A DNA stretch of 64,000 bases from Candidatus Eiseniibacteriota bacterium. Its GTDB lineage: Bacteria; Eisenbacteria; RBG-16-71-46. A model generated the notes under the pieces. The model saw only the letters and a program-made list of their open reading frames with translations. It was not told the DNA's origin and did no database searches. Both the position numbers and the translations under genes were made by a program. Every line of letters starts with the position of its first letter. The stretch's first letter is position 1. This document shows, one piece after another, positions 1 through 9,944 of this stretch. The stretch covers positions 1 through 64,000 of the forward strand of contig JADJLL010000020.1 of the NCBI GenBank assembly GCA_016710095.1. Reading direction: 5' to 3'.

Positions 1-293
1 GCCCGGCGCGAACATCCGCAACCTCGGCGACGCGCTGTGGTGGGCCGTGGGCACGGTCTCGGGCACGAACAACGACGTGCACTACCCGGTGACGGGTGAG
101 GGGCGCTTCATCGGCACGATGCTCATGCTGCTCGGCCTCGCGCTCTTCTCGGTCGTCACGGCGCGCGTCGCGGCGCCTCCGCGGGCCCGCGCGACGACGA
201 GGTGCTCGCGCGGCTGAAGGCGATCGGAAGCGGCTCGAACGCGCGGAGCAGGGCGCTCGCCCGGAGGGCGCGACCCCGCCGCGGGAGCCGTAG
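1..293 (+). CDS. C-terminal end of a K+-channel-like membrane protein, filter altered, frameshifted
   Basis: The gene is cut by the window start. The first frame (from base 2) reads a pore-helix and last-membrane-segment pattern: DALWWAVGTV, then HYPVTGEGRFIGTMLMLLG. This matches the pore loop and inner helix of two-TM/six-TM potassium channels. Where the family has TVGYGD the sequence reads TVSGTNND, so the canonical GYG filter is absent. The first frame stops at 217, but the coding pattern continues in the next frame (DDEVLARLKAI near 190-225) and then in the third (KRLERAEQGARPEGATPPREP, stop at 293). Together these give the usual short coiled-coil tail. Two indels near 190 and 230 are therefore likely. 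The gene ends 15 bases from the convergent neighbour. Confidence 0.6.
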
Positions 294-308
294 GCCGGCG
301 CGGAGCCG

Positions 309-860
309 TCAGCGCTTGCCGCGGCGCAGCTTCGTCGCGGGCTCGTGCGCCTTCGGTTCGGCGAGCTGCACGAGGGCGTTCGCGAGGGCGGAGCCGCCGC
401 CCGTCGCGCCGGAGCGCGTCTTGCGGTGCTCGACCAGCCGCTTCCAGTGCGCGGGACGCTTCTCCTGCAGCCAGCGCTCGAGGTCGGCCGCGTTCTTGAA
501 CCACGCGGTGATGTCCGACAGCGGCGCGCGCCGCTCGCAGCCGCGCGGGTCGTACTCGCGGCACAGCACCGGACGCTCTTCGTACACCGCGCAGTGGCCG
601 TTGGGTTTCAGCTGCTCGCACGGCGCTTCGATGTGCAGGTACCACGCCTCCGGCTTCTCGAGGTAGATCTCGAGGTTGCGGTGGTGGAGCACCCAGATCC
701 ACTGGTCGTATTCCCACGGCGAGCGCGGCGCGTCGATCTCGATGCTCACGGTCTCGCAGCACCGCGTGCAGCCCGAGCAGAGGTCGGCGTTCTCGTCCGC
801 GGTCAGGTCGATCGCGTCGCGCTCGTCCTCGAGCACCGTCGTGTCGTCGAGGCCGCTCAC
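309..860 (-). CDS. YkgJ-family cysteine-cluster protein (putative Fe-S or Zn protein)
   Basis: A 183-residue protein. It carries the CxxCxxCC pattern of the YkgJ/UPF0153 family near its start (CSGCTRCC, about residues 23-30). A second set of cysteines follows (CEQLKPNGHC, then LCREYDPRGC). The family is thought to hold a metal cluster, but its reaction is not established. The GTG start at 860 shares its bases with the TGA stop of the upstream metabolic gene (GTGA), so the two are translationally coupled and probably one operon. The C-terminus is basic (KLRRGKR). A role linked to one-carbon metabolism is suggested only by this coupling. Confidence 0.75.
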   Translation of the reverse strand: MSGLDDTTVLEDERDAIDLTADENADLCSGCTRCCETVSIEIDAPRSPWEYDQWIWVLHHRNLEIYLEKPEAWYLHIEAPCEQLKPNGHCAVYEERPVLCREYDPRGCERRAPLSDITAWFKNAADLERWLQEKRPAHWKRLVEHRKTRSGATGGGSALANALVQLAEPKAHEPATKLRRGKR

Positions 861-2707
861 TTCTCGAGCACCTCGAGGCAGTTCTCGTAACGCCCGAACG
901 ACGGCATGAGGTAGACGCCGTTCGCCATGCTCTTGCACTGGGCGAGCAGGTCGCGCGCGAGTTCGACGCCGACCTTCTGGCCTTCGTTGCCCGCGTCGTG
1001 CATGCGCGTGCGGATCCAATCGGGCACGTGGATGCCCGGCACTTCGTTGTGCAGGAACTCGGCGTGACGGAACGACTGCAGCGGCAGGATGCCGATCATG
1101 AGCGGGATCGGCGGCATGCCGCCCAGGCGCTTCAGGAAGTTCTCCCAGCACGACAGTTCGTACACGGGCTGCGTCATCACGAACTGCGCGCCGGCGTCGA
1201 TCTTCTTGCGGAAGTGGTCGAGCTCGTGGTCGAGGTCCTCGGCGGTCGGGTTGACCGCGCAACCGATGCTGAAGCCGGTCGGCGCGCCGATCGAAGTGCC
1301 CGAGTCGTCCGTGCCGCGATTCATCTTGTTCACGATGCCGATGAGGCCGACCGAGTTCGTGTCGTACACGGCCGTCATGTTCGGGTAGTCGCCGAGACTC
1401 GGCGGATCGCCCGTCAGGCAGAGGATGTTCCGCAGCCCGAGCGCGTGCGCGCCGAGCAGGTCGCTCTGCAGGCCCATCAGGTTCCGGTCGCGGGTCGTGT
1501 AGTGGAGGATCACCTCGACCTGCGGGAACAGTCCGTGGATCTGGAAGGCGAGCGACATCGCGCTCATGCGGATGCGCGCCATCGGGGAGTCGGCGATGTT
1601 GATGCAGTCCACGCCGCGCTCGGCCATGAGCTTCGCACCGGCGAGCACCTTCTGCGTGTTGATGCCCCGCGGCGGGTCGATCTCGACGCTCACCGTGAAC
1701 TTCGACTTCATCTTCTGCAGCAGCGAAGGCTCGGTGGTCTCGGTCGGCGCCTCTTCGACCGGCGCGCGCTCGAGCACGTGCACCTCGGCGCCCGACGGCA
1801 GCGTCTCGGCCGGCAGGTGCGAGGCGAGGCGTTCGCGCATGGCGCGGATGTGCGCCGGGGTCGTGCCGCAGCAGCCGCCGATGATGCGCGCGCCCAGCGC
1901 GACGGCGCGGGCGGCGAAGTCGGCGAAGTACTCGGGGCTCGACAGGTAGACGTAGCGCCCGTCCACGAACTGCGGCAGGCCGGCGTTCGGCATGACCGAG
2001 AGCGGCAGGCCGGAGCCGGTGGCCGCGAGCTCCTCGAGCACTTCGAGCGTCGGCTGCGGGCCGACGCCGCAGTTCACGCCGATCACCGACGCGCCCGCGT
2101 TGCGCAGCGCCTTGGCGATCAGCTGCGGCGTGTGGCCGTAGCGCGTCTTGCCGTCGAGGCCGAACGTCATCTGCGCGACGATCGGCACTTCGGTCGTGAT
2201 CGAACGGATCGCGCGGATCGCCGCGAGGATCTCGTTCAGGTCCTGGAACGTCTCGAGGAGGAAGACGTCGAGGCCGCCTTCGAGCAGCCCTTCGGCCTGC
2301 CCGCGGAACGCCTTCTCGGCTTCCGCCACCGCGATCTCACCGAACGGCTCGACGTGCGCGCCGAGCGGGCCCATGGAGCCGGCGACGAACGCGGTGGTGC
2401 CGACGATCTCCCGTGCATTGCGCGCGATCTTCACGCCCTGACGGGCGATCACGCGGGCCTTGTCCTGCAGCCCGTGCGTCGCGAGCCTCACGGCGTTCGC
2501 GCCGAAGGTGTTCGTCTCGATCAGCTCGGCGCCCGCGGTCAGGTACTCGCGGTGGATGCCTTCGATGACACCGGGCTGGGAGAGGTTGAGTTCGTCGAAG
2601 CAGCGTTCGTAACCGACGCCCCGGGAGAACAGGAGCGTGCCCATGGCGCCGTCCGCGAGGACGGGACCCTGAGCGAGGCGGGCGAGGAAGGGCGAGGAAG
2701 TGGACAT
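857..2707 (-). CDS. Bifunctional homocysteine S-methyltransferase / 5,10-methylenetetrahydrofolate reductase
   Basis: A 616-residue fusion, close to the length of Bacillus YitJ. Residues about 8-300 form a homocysteine S-methyltransferase barrel, with DGAMGTLL near the start. The zinc ligands are visible as the Cys of GVNCGVG (about 212) and the CC of IGGCCGTTPAHI (about 277-278). Residues about 335-610 match MetF-type methylene-THF reductase (VSVEIDPPRG, LCLTGDPPS, QFVMTQPVY). Such fusions supply the methyl group for methionine synthesis. The ATG at 2707 lies nine bases after a TAGATT -10 element with TTGAAC 17 bases upstream, so the mRNA is probably leaderless. It is followed by the coupled cysteine-cluster gene. 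Confidence 0.9.
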   Translation of the reverse strand: MSTSSPFLARLAQGPVLADGAMGTLLFSRGVGYERCFDELNLSQPGVIEGIHREYLTAGAELIETNTFGANAVRLATHGLQDKARVIARQGVKIARNAREIVGTTAFVAGSMGPLGAHVEPFGEIAVAEAEKAFRGQAEGLLEGGLDVFLLETFQDLNEILAAIRAIRSITTEVPIVAQMTFGLDGKTRYGHTPQLIAKALRNAGASVIGVNCGVGPQPTLEVLEELAATGSGLPLSVMPNAGLPQFVDGRYVYLSSPEYFADFAARAVALGARIIGGCCGTTPAHIRAMRERLASHLPAETLPSGAEVHVLERAPVEEAPTETTEPSLLQKMKSKFTVSVEIDPPRGINTQKVLAGAKLMAERGVDCINIADSPMARIRMSAMSLAFQIHGLFPQVEVILHYTTRDRNLMGLQSDLLGAHALGLRNILCLTGDPPSLGDYPNMTAVYDTNSVGLIGIVNKMNRGTDDSGTSIGAPTGFSIGCAVNPTAEDLDHELDHFRKKIDAGAQFVMTQPVYELSCWENFLKRLGGMPPIPLMIGILPLQSFRHAEFLHNEVPGIHVPDWIRTRMHDAGNEGQKVGVELARDLLAQCKSMANGVYLMPSFGRYENCLEVLEK

Positions 2708-2716
2708 GTGAGCCGC

Positions 2717-2745
2717 AATCTACGTGCCGCGCGCCGGGCGTTCAA
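2717..2745 (-). promoter_or_regulatory. Sigma-70 promoter of the methyltransferase/MTHFR gene, near-leaderless
   Basis: On the minus strand TTGAAC is followed by exactly 17 bases and TAGATT. The ATG follows nine bases later, which leaves a leader of only a few bases. No Shine-Dalgarno sequence fits in this space. Confidence 0.6.
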
Positions 2746-2779
2746 GCGACGGCGCTCGTCGCCGGAAGCGCGGGAATGC

Positions 2780-2808
2780 TTGGCCGGACGACCTTCTATC
2801 GCTACATT
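2780..2808 (+). promoter_or_regulatory. Sigma-70 promoter of the S55 peptidase gene, near-leaderless
   Basis: TTGGCC, 17 bases, TACATT, then ten bases to the GTG start at 2819. It is divergent from the methyltransferase promoter in the same 111-base gap. The same -10 hexamer with the same spacing precedes tRNA-Pro(GGG). Confidence 0.55.
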
Positions 2809-2818
2809 GCGCGCCATC

Positions 2819-4630
2819 GTGAACCCACACTCCCTGTTGTTCGCGCTCGCGCTCTCCGTCACCACCGCCAACGTTCCCACGCTGCCGCCCGCGGACCTTC
2901 ACCCGGGGCAGCCCGCGGTGGTGCGCACGGTGTTCGCGGGGGACTCGATCGAGACCTTCGACGCCGTGATCCTCGGCGTCATGGATGGCGGCCGCAGCGA
3001 CGGCAAGATCATCCTCGCCCGGGCCACTTCCGAGCGCGTCGTCGCCTCGGGCGTCGCGCAGGGCATGAGCGGCTCGCCCGTGTACGTGAACGGCAAGCTC
3101 ATCGGCGCGCTCTCGAGCGGCTGGCCGTTCAGCAAGGAGCCGATCTTCGGCATCACGCCGATCGGCGAGATGCTCGACGTGCTCGACCGGCCCGACGCCC
3201 CTCCGGGCGACGCGGCCGGCGGTCCCTCCGGGCTCGACGAGCCGGGCGCGCGCAGCTGGCGCGAATTCGCGTGGCCGGACGACTCGGCACGCCCGCGCCC
3301 CGCGCGATCGACTCGTCGCGGCCCGTGCCGCTCAGGCTGCCGCTCGCCGCGGGCGGCCTGCACCCGGCGGCTTTCGGCGCCGTGCGCGAGCTGTTCGACG
3401 CTTCGGGCTTCACGGTCACGCCCGGCGGGCGGATGGCCGCCAAGGGCCCGCAGGGCCCGAACGGTCCGAAGTCGCGCCCGTTCGTGCCGGGCAGCCCCGT
3501 CGCGGTGGACCTGCTGCGCGGCGACCTCAACTTCTCGGCGATCGGCACCGTGACGTACGTGGACGGCGATCGCGTGCTCATCTTCGGCCACCCGTTCTTC
3601 CAGGCCGGCCCCGTGCGGCTGCCGCTTTCGACGGCGCACATCGTCACGATCCTCCCGAGCGTGAACACCTCGTTCAAGCTCGGCATGGCGGGAGTCACGG
3701 TGGGCACCGCGACGCAGGACCGGCGCGCCGCCGTCGCGGGGCGTCTCGGCGCCGGACCGCGGCTGCTGCCGTTCACGGTGCGCGTCGAGCAGGAGGGCCA
3801 TCCGCAGGACTTCCGGTTCGAGGCCGTCGAGGACCGCATGCTCCTGCCGCAGCTCGTCAACGCCGCGGCGATGAACTGCGTCATGGAAGCGGGCGGCGGC
3901 ACCCCGATGCAGACCGTCGAGTGGTCGCTCACGCTGCACCGCAAGGGGCGCACGTTCACGACGGCGGACGTCGTCGCGGGCGAGCAGCCGCTCGCCGAAG
4001 CCGACGGGAGTGCTCACGGGGCCGCTGCGGTTCCTCTACGGAAACTCGTTCGAGCCGTTCTCGCTCGACTCGATGTCGATCACCCTGCGCGTCTCCCCGG
4101 GCCGCAAGCAGTGGACGGTGCGCAGCGCCACGCTGCTGACGAACGCCGTGCGTCCCGGCGGCGTCGCGCTCGTGCGCGCGGACCTCGAACGCTGGCGCGG
4201 TGAGAAGCGCAGCCTCGTGCTCCGCGTCGCCGTGCCGGAAGAGCTTCCCGACGGCCGCTACCCGCTGACGATCGGCGGCGGCGCCGAAGCCGATCGCGCG
4301 ATCGCGACGCGGCTGCCCTCGCGTTTCCGTCCCGTGTCCGTCGAGGACGCGTTCGTGAAGCTCGGACGGCTGCGCTCCGCGGATGCGATCTACCCGACGC
4401 TGTGGGCGCGCGCACCCGAGGTGACGCGTGACGGTGAAGACTTCCCCGAACTGCCGTCGTCCGCGCTGGCCGTGCTCGCGGCGCCGCAGAACGCGGGAGA
4501 ACAGACGAAGCGCGCGACGTGGGCCGTGTTCCCCGGCCCCGGCACGCGCGTGGAAGGCATGCTTCGCGGGGAAGTCCTGCTGGAGCTGAACGTCGATCAC
4601 AAGGCGCCCGTGGGCGCGGAGAACCACTGA
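2819..4630 (+). CDS. Secreted SpoIVB-type S55 serine peptidase-like protein (two frameshifts)
   Basis: About 603 residues when two frame changes are bridged. The start is GTG 2819, giving a hydrophobic signal peptide (LLFALALSVTTANV). The S55 signature VAQGMSGSPVYVNGKLIGAL is visible, with the catalytic serine of GSP near residue 86. GDRVLIFGHPFF follows in the middle part. In SpoIVB this serine cleaves a sporulation signalling protein. Here the host looks didermic and no sporulation genes are seen, so the substrate is unknown. The frame changes near 3285-3300 and again near 4008 (DGSVLTGPLRFLYGNSF resumes). Sense and composition are preserved across both, so consensus indels are likely. The stop overlaps the next gene (TGATG). 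Confidence 0.7.
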
Positions 4631-6716
4631 TGCGCAGACTCGCCCTTTTCGCCGCGCTCCTCGCCGTCACGTTCGGAGCGGACGCCGCTCTCGCGACCGA
4701 GACCCAGTGGTGGACCTCGCAGGCCTTCGCCGACTACGCGAAGGCGGAAGCGAACGGTGTCGTCGTGCGCGCCGACGGCGTGCTCGAGGCCGGCCCGCGC
4801 GCGACCGTGTACGCGAGCGACAGCCTGCGCTCGGCGTGGGCCGTCGCGGTGATGGCCGACGGCTCGGTGGCCGTCGCCGGCGACCACGGCCGTGTGGATC
4901 GCTGGACCGCGAAGGACGGATTGAAGCCGTGGGTGAAGCTCGGCGGTGGCCAGGTGCTCGCGCTCGTGCGCGACGGCGACGGCCTGCTCGCGGGCACGGG
5001 GCCGCGCGGCGCCATCTTCCGCATCTCGGCGAAGGGCGACACCACGCGCGTGGTCACGACCGGCGAGCGCTACGTGTGGGCGCTCGCGCCCGGCACGAAC
5101 GGCGCCGTGTGGGCCGCGACGGGCACGCGGGGACGGCTGCTCAAGGTGGAAAAGGGTGACGCGAAGATCGTGTTCGACTCGGACGAGAGCAACCTCGTGT
5201 CGCTCGCTTCCGACGGCGCGGGCGGCGTGTATGCGGGCGGCGATTCGCACGGCCGCGTCTTCCACGTGAGCGCGGCCGGCGTGGCGCGCACGCTGTTCGA
5301 CGCGCCCGAGGACGAAGTGCGCGCGCTCGTGCGTGGCGAGGGCGGTGTCGTGTGGGCGGCCGCGCTTTCGGTCGCGGCGGTCGCTACGGACGGTGAAGAC
5401 GAAGACGCGACGCCGGCGCCCGTCGCCGCTCCGCTCAACGGCGGACGCTCGGTCGTCTACCGCATCGCGCCCGACAGCGCCGCGGTGGCCTGGTGGACTT
5501 CGCCGCAGCCGCTCGTGTTCGCGCTCGCGGCGTCGCCGCAGGGACTGATCGCGGCGACGGGCAATCGCGCCGGGCTCTTCCGGATCGAGCACGCGACCGC
5601 GGCGTCGCAGCTGTTCGCGCCGTCGCAGGCGCAGGTCACCGCGCTCGCGACCGCGAACGACGGCACCGTGTGGGCCGCGACCGCGAACCCCGTCGCGCTC
5701 TGGCGCGTGGGTCCGGGCCGCGCGGCGGGTGGATCGATCACGTCGGCGCCGCTCGACACGAAGCGCTTCGCGCGCTTCGGTCACGCGCGCTGGACGTCGT
5801 CCGGCGCCCTGAGCGTCTCGACGCGCGCCAGCAACAGCGAGACGCCGGACACGACGTGGTCGCGCTGGCAGGACGTCGTCCCCGCCGATGGTGGCGGGCG
5901 CGTGCAGTCCCCGGCCGCGCGGTACCTGCAGTGGAAGATCGAGATGGGCGCGACCTACACGAATGTGGACGAGCTCTCGATCGCGTGGCGCGAGGAGAAC
6001 ATGGCGCCGCGTGTGGACGACATCGGTGTCGCGCCGCAGGCGCAGGGCTTCCGCGACGGCGAACTGGGGCCGCGCAGCGAGGCGGTCACGCAGGCGCTGC
6101 CGAGCGGACAGAAGGTCGAGTACTCGGTGTCGCTTCCGAGCAACAAGCCGATCCGCGAGCTGCCGGTCTGGGCGCGCGGTTTGCGCACGCTGCAGTGGCG
6201 CGGTACCGATCCGAACAAAGACGCGCTGCGCTATCGCATCGAGATCAAGCGCGAGGACGGCGGCGACTGGGTCGAGATCGGCAAGGGACCTCGAGCCTAC
6301 GCTCTACCTGGAACACGAACTCGCTGCCGGACGGGCGCTATCGCCTGCGCGTCACGGCGAGCGACGCGATCTCGAACGCCGTGGGTGAAGAGCGCACGGG
6401 CTCCGCCGTCAGCCGCCCGTTCGCGGTCGACAACACGGCGCCCGCGTGGACCGCACTGAGCGGCGAGGGCGCGAATCTTTCCGGCGCCGCCGCCGATGCC
6501 GCCAGCCCGATCGTGAAGCTCGAGGTCGCGGTGGACGACGGCGACTGGCGCGCGCTCGCGACGGACGACGGCCTCGCGGACTCGCGCGAGGCGCGCTTCC
6601 GCGTGCGGTTGCCCTCGCTCGCGCCCGGCGAACACCTCGTGAGCGTGCGCGCGGTCGACATGGCCGGCAACGCCGCGACGCGCGCCGTGACCGTGCAGGT
6701 GCCGCGCGGGAAGTAG
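4630..6716 (+). CDS. Secreted beta-propeller protein with Ig-like tail (one frameshift)
   Basis: About 695 residues. A signal peptide (LALFAALLAVTFGADAALA) is followed by short repeats of the form DGSVAVAGDHGRV, GLLAGTGPRGAIFRI and GAVWAATGTRGRLLKV. These are typical blades of a WD/YncE-like propeller. After about residue 440 come beta-rich segments ending in a FlgD/Ig-like fold (NSLPDGRYRLRVTASDAISN, then SVRAVDMAGNAATRAVTV). The frame changes near 6285-6300 and the tail continues in the next frame to the stop at 6716. The ATG overlaps the upstream stop, so it is probably co-expressed with the S55 peptidase; export to the periplasm or surface is expected. The exact ligand is unknown. Confidence 0.65.
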
Positions 6717-6722
6717 GACGCC

Positions 6723-8000
6723 ATGACCCGAACCGCCACGCTTTCGCCGGGCCGATCGCTCGCCGAGAGCGTGGCGGTCGCGTCTGTGCTCCTCGCGTGC
6801 TTCGTCGCGGTCGCGTCGTTGCGCTCGTGGACGGCGCAGCTCGGGGCGCTGCAGATGCTGGCGTGGGCCGGGTGCGCGGTGCTCGCGGCGGCCTACGCGC
6901 GGCTGCCCCGGTGGCACGCGCGGCGTGACGTCGCGACGATCGTCGCCGTGGCCGCGCTGCTGCGCCTGACCGTGCTGCACCGGCCGCCTGAGCTTTCGGA
7001 CGATCTCTGGCGCTACGTCTGGGACGGGCGCGTGACGCTCGCGGGCGTGAATCCCTACGCGCATGCGCCCGCGGACACGGCGCTCGCAGCGCTGCGCGAC
7101 GGCGTCGTGCATCCGCGCGTCAACCATCCGTCGCTCCGCACGATCTATCCGCCGGTGGCCGAGGCCGGCTTCGCTCTTTCGCAGCGGTTGTCGGCGGGCT
7201 GGCCGGGCATGAAGGCGTGGATCGTGCTCAACGACCTCGCGCTCGTGTGGGCGCTCGCCACCGGGTGCCGCCGTCGCGGAGGCAGCGCGTGGCCCGCGAT
7301 CGCGTACGCGTGGAATCCGTTGTTCGTGATCGAGTACGCGGGCAGCGGCCATCTCGAGCCGGTCGCGTTGCTGCCGCTCGCGCTCGCCATCCTGTGGAAC
7401 GAGTCGCGCCCGAAGCTCTCCGCCGCCTGCTTCGCGGCCGCGGTGCTGGCGAAACTGCTGCCGCTCGCCGCGCTGCCGTTGTTGTGGCGCAAGTGGAACG
7501 CGGCCGCGCGCGCGATCGCCGTGGCGGTGAGCGCCGCCGGGCTCGCGTGGTTCGTGCGCGAGGCGGGAGGGCCGTCGAGCGGGCTCGAGGCGTACGCGCG
7601 CACGTGGCGCAACAACGCGCTCGCGTTCGAAGCGCTGGCGCGCGCGCTCGGCGACCCGGCCGCGCGTGCGATCGCGACGGCGGTGCCGTTCGCCGTGGCG
7701 GCCTGGCTCGCGTGGCGCGGCGCCGAAACTCTCCGCGCGTTGCGCGCGTCGTTGCGCGCGGGGCTGCTCGCGGCGCCCGTGCTGCATCCGTGGTACCTCG
7801 GCTGGGCGCTCGCATGGGACCCGGTCGCGCCGTCGCTGCCGTGGCTGCTGCTTTGCGCGCTCTCGCTGCTCAACTACGGTGTGCTCGCGCCGCCGGTGGA
7901 GGGTGGGAACTTCCATCTGCCGCTCGCGTGGCGGTGTCTCGAATATGGCGCGCCCGCCTTGCTGGCGCTGGCGCTGTACGCACGGAGGAAGTCCGCATGA
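6723..8000 (+). CDS. GT-C / GT87-like polyprenyl-phosphate-dependent glycosyltransferase, multi-pass membrane
   Basis: A 425-residue protein with about ten hydrophobic helices. The acidic motif DDLWRYVWDGR lies at about residues 94-104, in the first periplasmic loop, where GT-C enzymes carry a catalytic Asp/Glu pair. NPYAHAPADTAL follows, as in mannosyltransferases of the DUF2029/GT87 type. These use lipid-linked sugars to glycosylate envelope components; the acceptor cannot be told. It starts six bases after the propeller gene and overlaps the peptidase gene by ATGA, so the run from 2819 to 9898 looks like one transcription unit. Confidence 0.75.
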   Translation: MTRTATLSPGRSLAESVAVASVLLACFVAVASLRSWTAQLGALQMLAWAGCAVLAAAYARLPRWHARRDVATIVAVAALLRLTVLHRPPELSDDLWRYVWDGRVTLAGVNPYAHAPADTALAALRDGVVHPRVNHPSLRTIYPPVAEAGFALSQRLSAGWPGMKAWIVLNDLALVWALATGCRRRGGSAWPAIAYAWNPLFVIEYAGSGHLEPVALLPLALAILWNESRPKLSAACFAAAVLAKLLPLAALPLLWRKWNAAARAIAVAVSAAGLAWFVREAGGPSSGLEAYARTWRNNALAFEALARALGDPAARAIATAVPFAVAAWLAWRGAETLRALRASLRAGLLAAPVLHPWYLGWALAWDPVAPSLPWLLLCALSLLNYGVLAPPVEGGNFHLPLAWRCLEYGAPALLALALYARRKSA

Positions 8001-9898
8001 CCGACCGCCGCCTCGCGCTCGTCGCTCCGCTCGTTTCCGGTGAGCGCGCGCTGGAAGACGTGCGCGCGATCGCGCAGCACCATCGGATCCAGGCGTCGCC
8101 CGGGTATTCGAACGCCGCCGCGTGGCTCGCGGGCGCGCTTCGGGACGCGGGACTCGAGCCCGAGATCGAGCGCGTGCCCGGTGACGGACGCACGGCGCTC
8201 GCGGGCTGCGTGATGCCGCTCGGCTGGTCGTGCGCGCGAGCGCACGCGGCGCTGCACGGGGCGTCCGGCGGCGAGGCGGTCTCGAACTTCGAGGCCGAGC
8301 CGCTCTCGATCGTGCAGCGCAGTGTTTCCGCGGCGGGCCGCTGGCCGGTCGTCGCGCTCGCCGACGGCACGCGCGCCGAGCACTACGACGGCATCGACGT
8401 GCGCGGCAAGGTCGTGCTCACGGACGGTGCGGTCATGCGCGTGCACCAGCTCGCGGTGCAGGAGCGCGGCGCCGTGGGACTGATCAGCGACGGACGGCGG
8501 CTCGTGCCTCCGGCGCGCACGCGTGAGACCGATCGCGATTCGCTCGCGTATACGTCGTTCTGGTGGGGCGAATCGGCTCCCTCGGGCTGGGGCGTCGTGC
8601 TGACGCCCAACGGCGGCGAACGCTTGCGTGCACGGCTCGCCGCGGGCGAAAGCGTCGAGCTCGAGGTGTCGTTCGACTGCACGTTCGCGCCGATCGACAT
8701 CGAACTGGTGAGCGCGACGATCCCGGGCACGCTGCCGGGCGAGGTGCTCGTGACCGCGCACCTCTGTCATCCCAAGCCCGGTGCGAACGACAACGGCTCC
8801 GGTGTCGCTGCGGCGCTCGAATCGGCGCGCGTGCTCGCGTCGCTCGCGCGCGAAGGGCGCCTGCCCGCCGAGCGCCGGACGCTGCGCTGGCTGTGGATGC
8901 CGGAGTTCAGCGGCACCCACGCGTGGCTCGCCGTGCGGCCGGACATCGCGTCGTCCACGGTCGCGGCGCTCAATCTCGACATGGTCGGCGAGGACCAGGC
9001 GAAATGCGGGAGCAAGCAGCAGGTCGAACGTGCGCCGCATTTCGCCGCGAGCTTCTTCGAGGAGCTGATCGTCCGCCTGCGTGCGGAAGCCTGGGACAGC
9101 GACGCGCCACTCGCGCAGGAGGAAGTGCGGTACGGCGGCGGGAGCGATCACGCGGTGTGGCTCGACCCCGCGGTCGGCGTTCCGGCGTCGCTGATCATCC
9201 AGTGGCCGGACCGCGTCTACCACTCGAACTACGACACGCCCGAGTGCTGCGACCCGCGCTCGCTCGCGCACGCCGCGCGCATCGCCTGCGCCGCGGCGCT
9301 CACCGTGGCGGCCACGGAGCCGGAAGACGTGCGCGTACTTGCGTCCGAGATCGAGGCGCGTTCGCGGCGCCAGTTGCGCCGTGCGCTCGACGCGCCCGAG
9401 CCGCTGCGCGCGGCGCGTGCCGCGCGGCTCGCGGGACAGGTGGCGCTTGCGAGCCTCGACCGGCTCGCGCTGGGACTGCCGGCGTCGCATCCCTTGCGGG
9501 CCGCGGTCGCGAGGGCGGTCGTCGTCGCGGCCGACGGCATGGAAGGTCACTTCGATTCGGAGATGGTGCCGCTCCTGCCGGTCGAACTCGTGCCCGCCGC
9601 CGCGCGCCGCGGCCGCGTGCCGGTGCGGCTGCTGCGCGTCCCGGTGCAACCCATGCGCTCGAACCAGGACGGCTGGCTGGCGTTGAGCGCCGGGGCGCGT
9701 GAGCGCTTCACCGCCATCGAGAGCGAGGGGGGCGGCTACCTCGCGTTCGAGGTCGCGTGGTTCGCGGCGAACGGGGAGCGGGGCATCGCCGAGATCGCGG
9801 AGCTCGTGCGCGACGAAGGGCACGCGATGGATGAGGACGTCCTCGAGGAGTGGTTCGGCCTCGTGGTCGATATGGGCGTGGCGCGCTGGCGGGAGTGA
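7997..9898 (+). CDS. M28-family zinc aminopeptidase with PA-like domain and winged-helix-like tail
   Basis: A 633-residue protein; the ATG overlaps the previous stop. No signal peptide is seen. The M28 zinc site is readable: H in LVTAHLCHPK (about 255), D in GANDNGSG, E in MPEFSGTHAW, D in LNLDMVGED and H in VYHSNYDTPE (about 409). A PA-like insertion lies at about residues 110-220 (DVRGKVVLTDGAV). The last 100 residues resemble the helical, DNA-binding-like tail found in DUF4910-type aminopeptidases. The predicted role is cytoplasmic peptide trimming. The link to the preceding glycosyltransferase is positional only. Confidence 0.8.
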   Translation: MTDRRLALVAPLVSGERALEDVRAIAQHHRIQASPGYSNAAAWLAGALRDAGLEPEIERVPGDGRTALAGCVMPLGWSCARAHAALHGASGGEAVSNFEAEPLSIVQRSVSAAGRWPVVALADGTRAEHYDGIDVRGKVVLTDGAVMRVHQLAVQERGAVGLISDGRRLVPPARTRETDRDSLAYTSFWWGESAPSGWGVVLTPNGGERLRARLAAGESVELEVSFDCTFAPIDIELVSATIPGTLPGEVLVTAHLCHPKPGANDNGSGVAAALESARVLASLAREGRLPAERRTLRWLWMPEFSGTHAWLAVRPDIASSTVAALNLDMVGEDQAKCGSKQQVERAPHFAASFFEELIVRLRAEAWDSDAPLAQEEVRYGGGSDHAVWLDPAVGVPASLIIQWPDRVYHSNYDTPECCDPRSLAHAARIACAAALTVAATEPEDVRVLASEIEARSRRQLRRALDAPEPLRAARAARLAGQVALASLDRLALGLPASHPLRAAVARAVVVAADGMEGHFDSEMVPLLPVELVPAAARRGRVPVRLLRVPVQPMRSNQDGWLALSAGARERFTAIESEGGGYLAFEVAWFAANGERGIAEIAELVRDEGHAMDEDVLEEWFGLVVDMGVARWRE

Positions 9899-9944
9899 CC
9901 GCCGGCGCGCCACGCGCGTGCTGCAGGGATCGTGTGCGGCCGCG

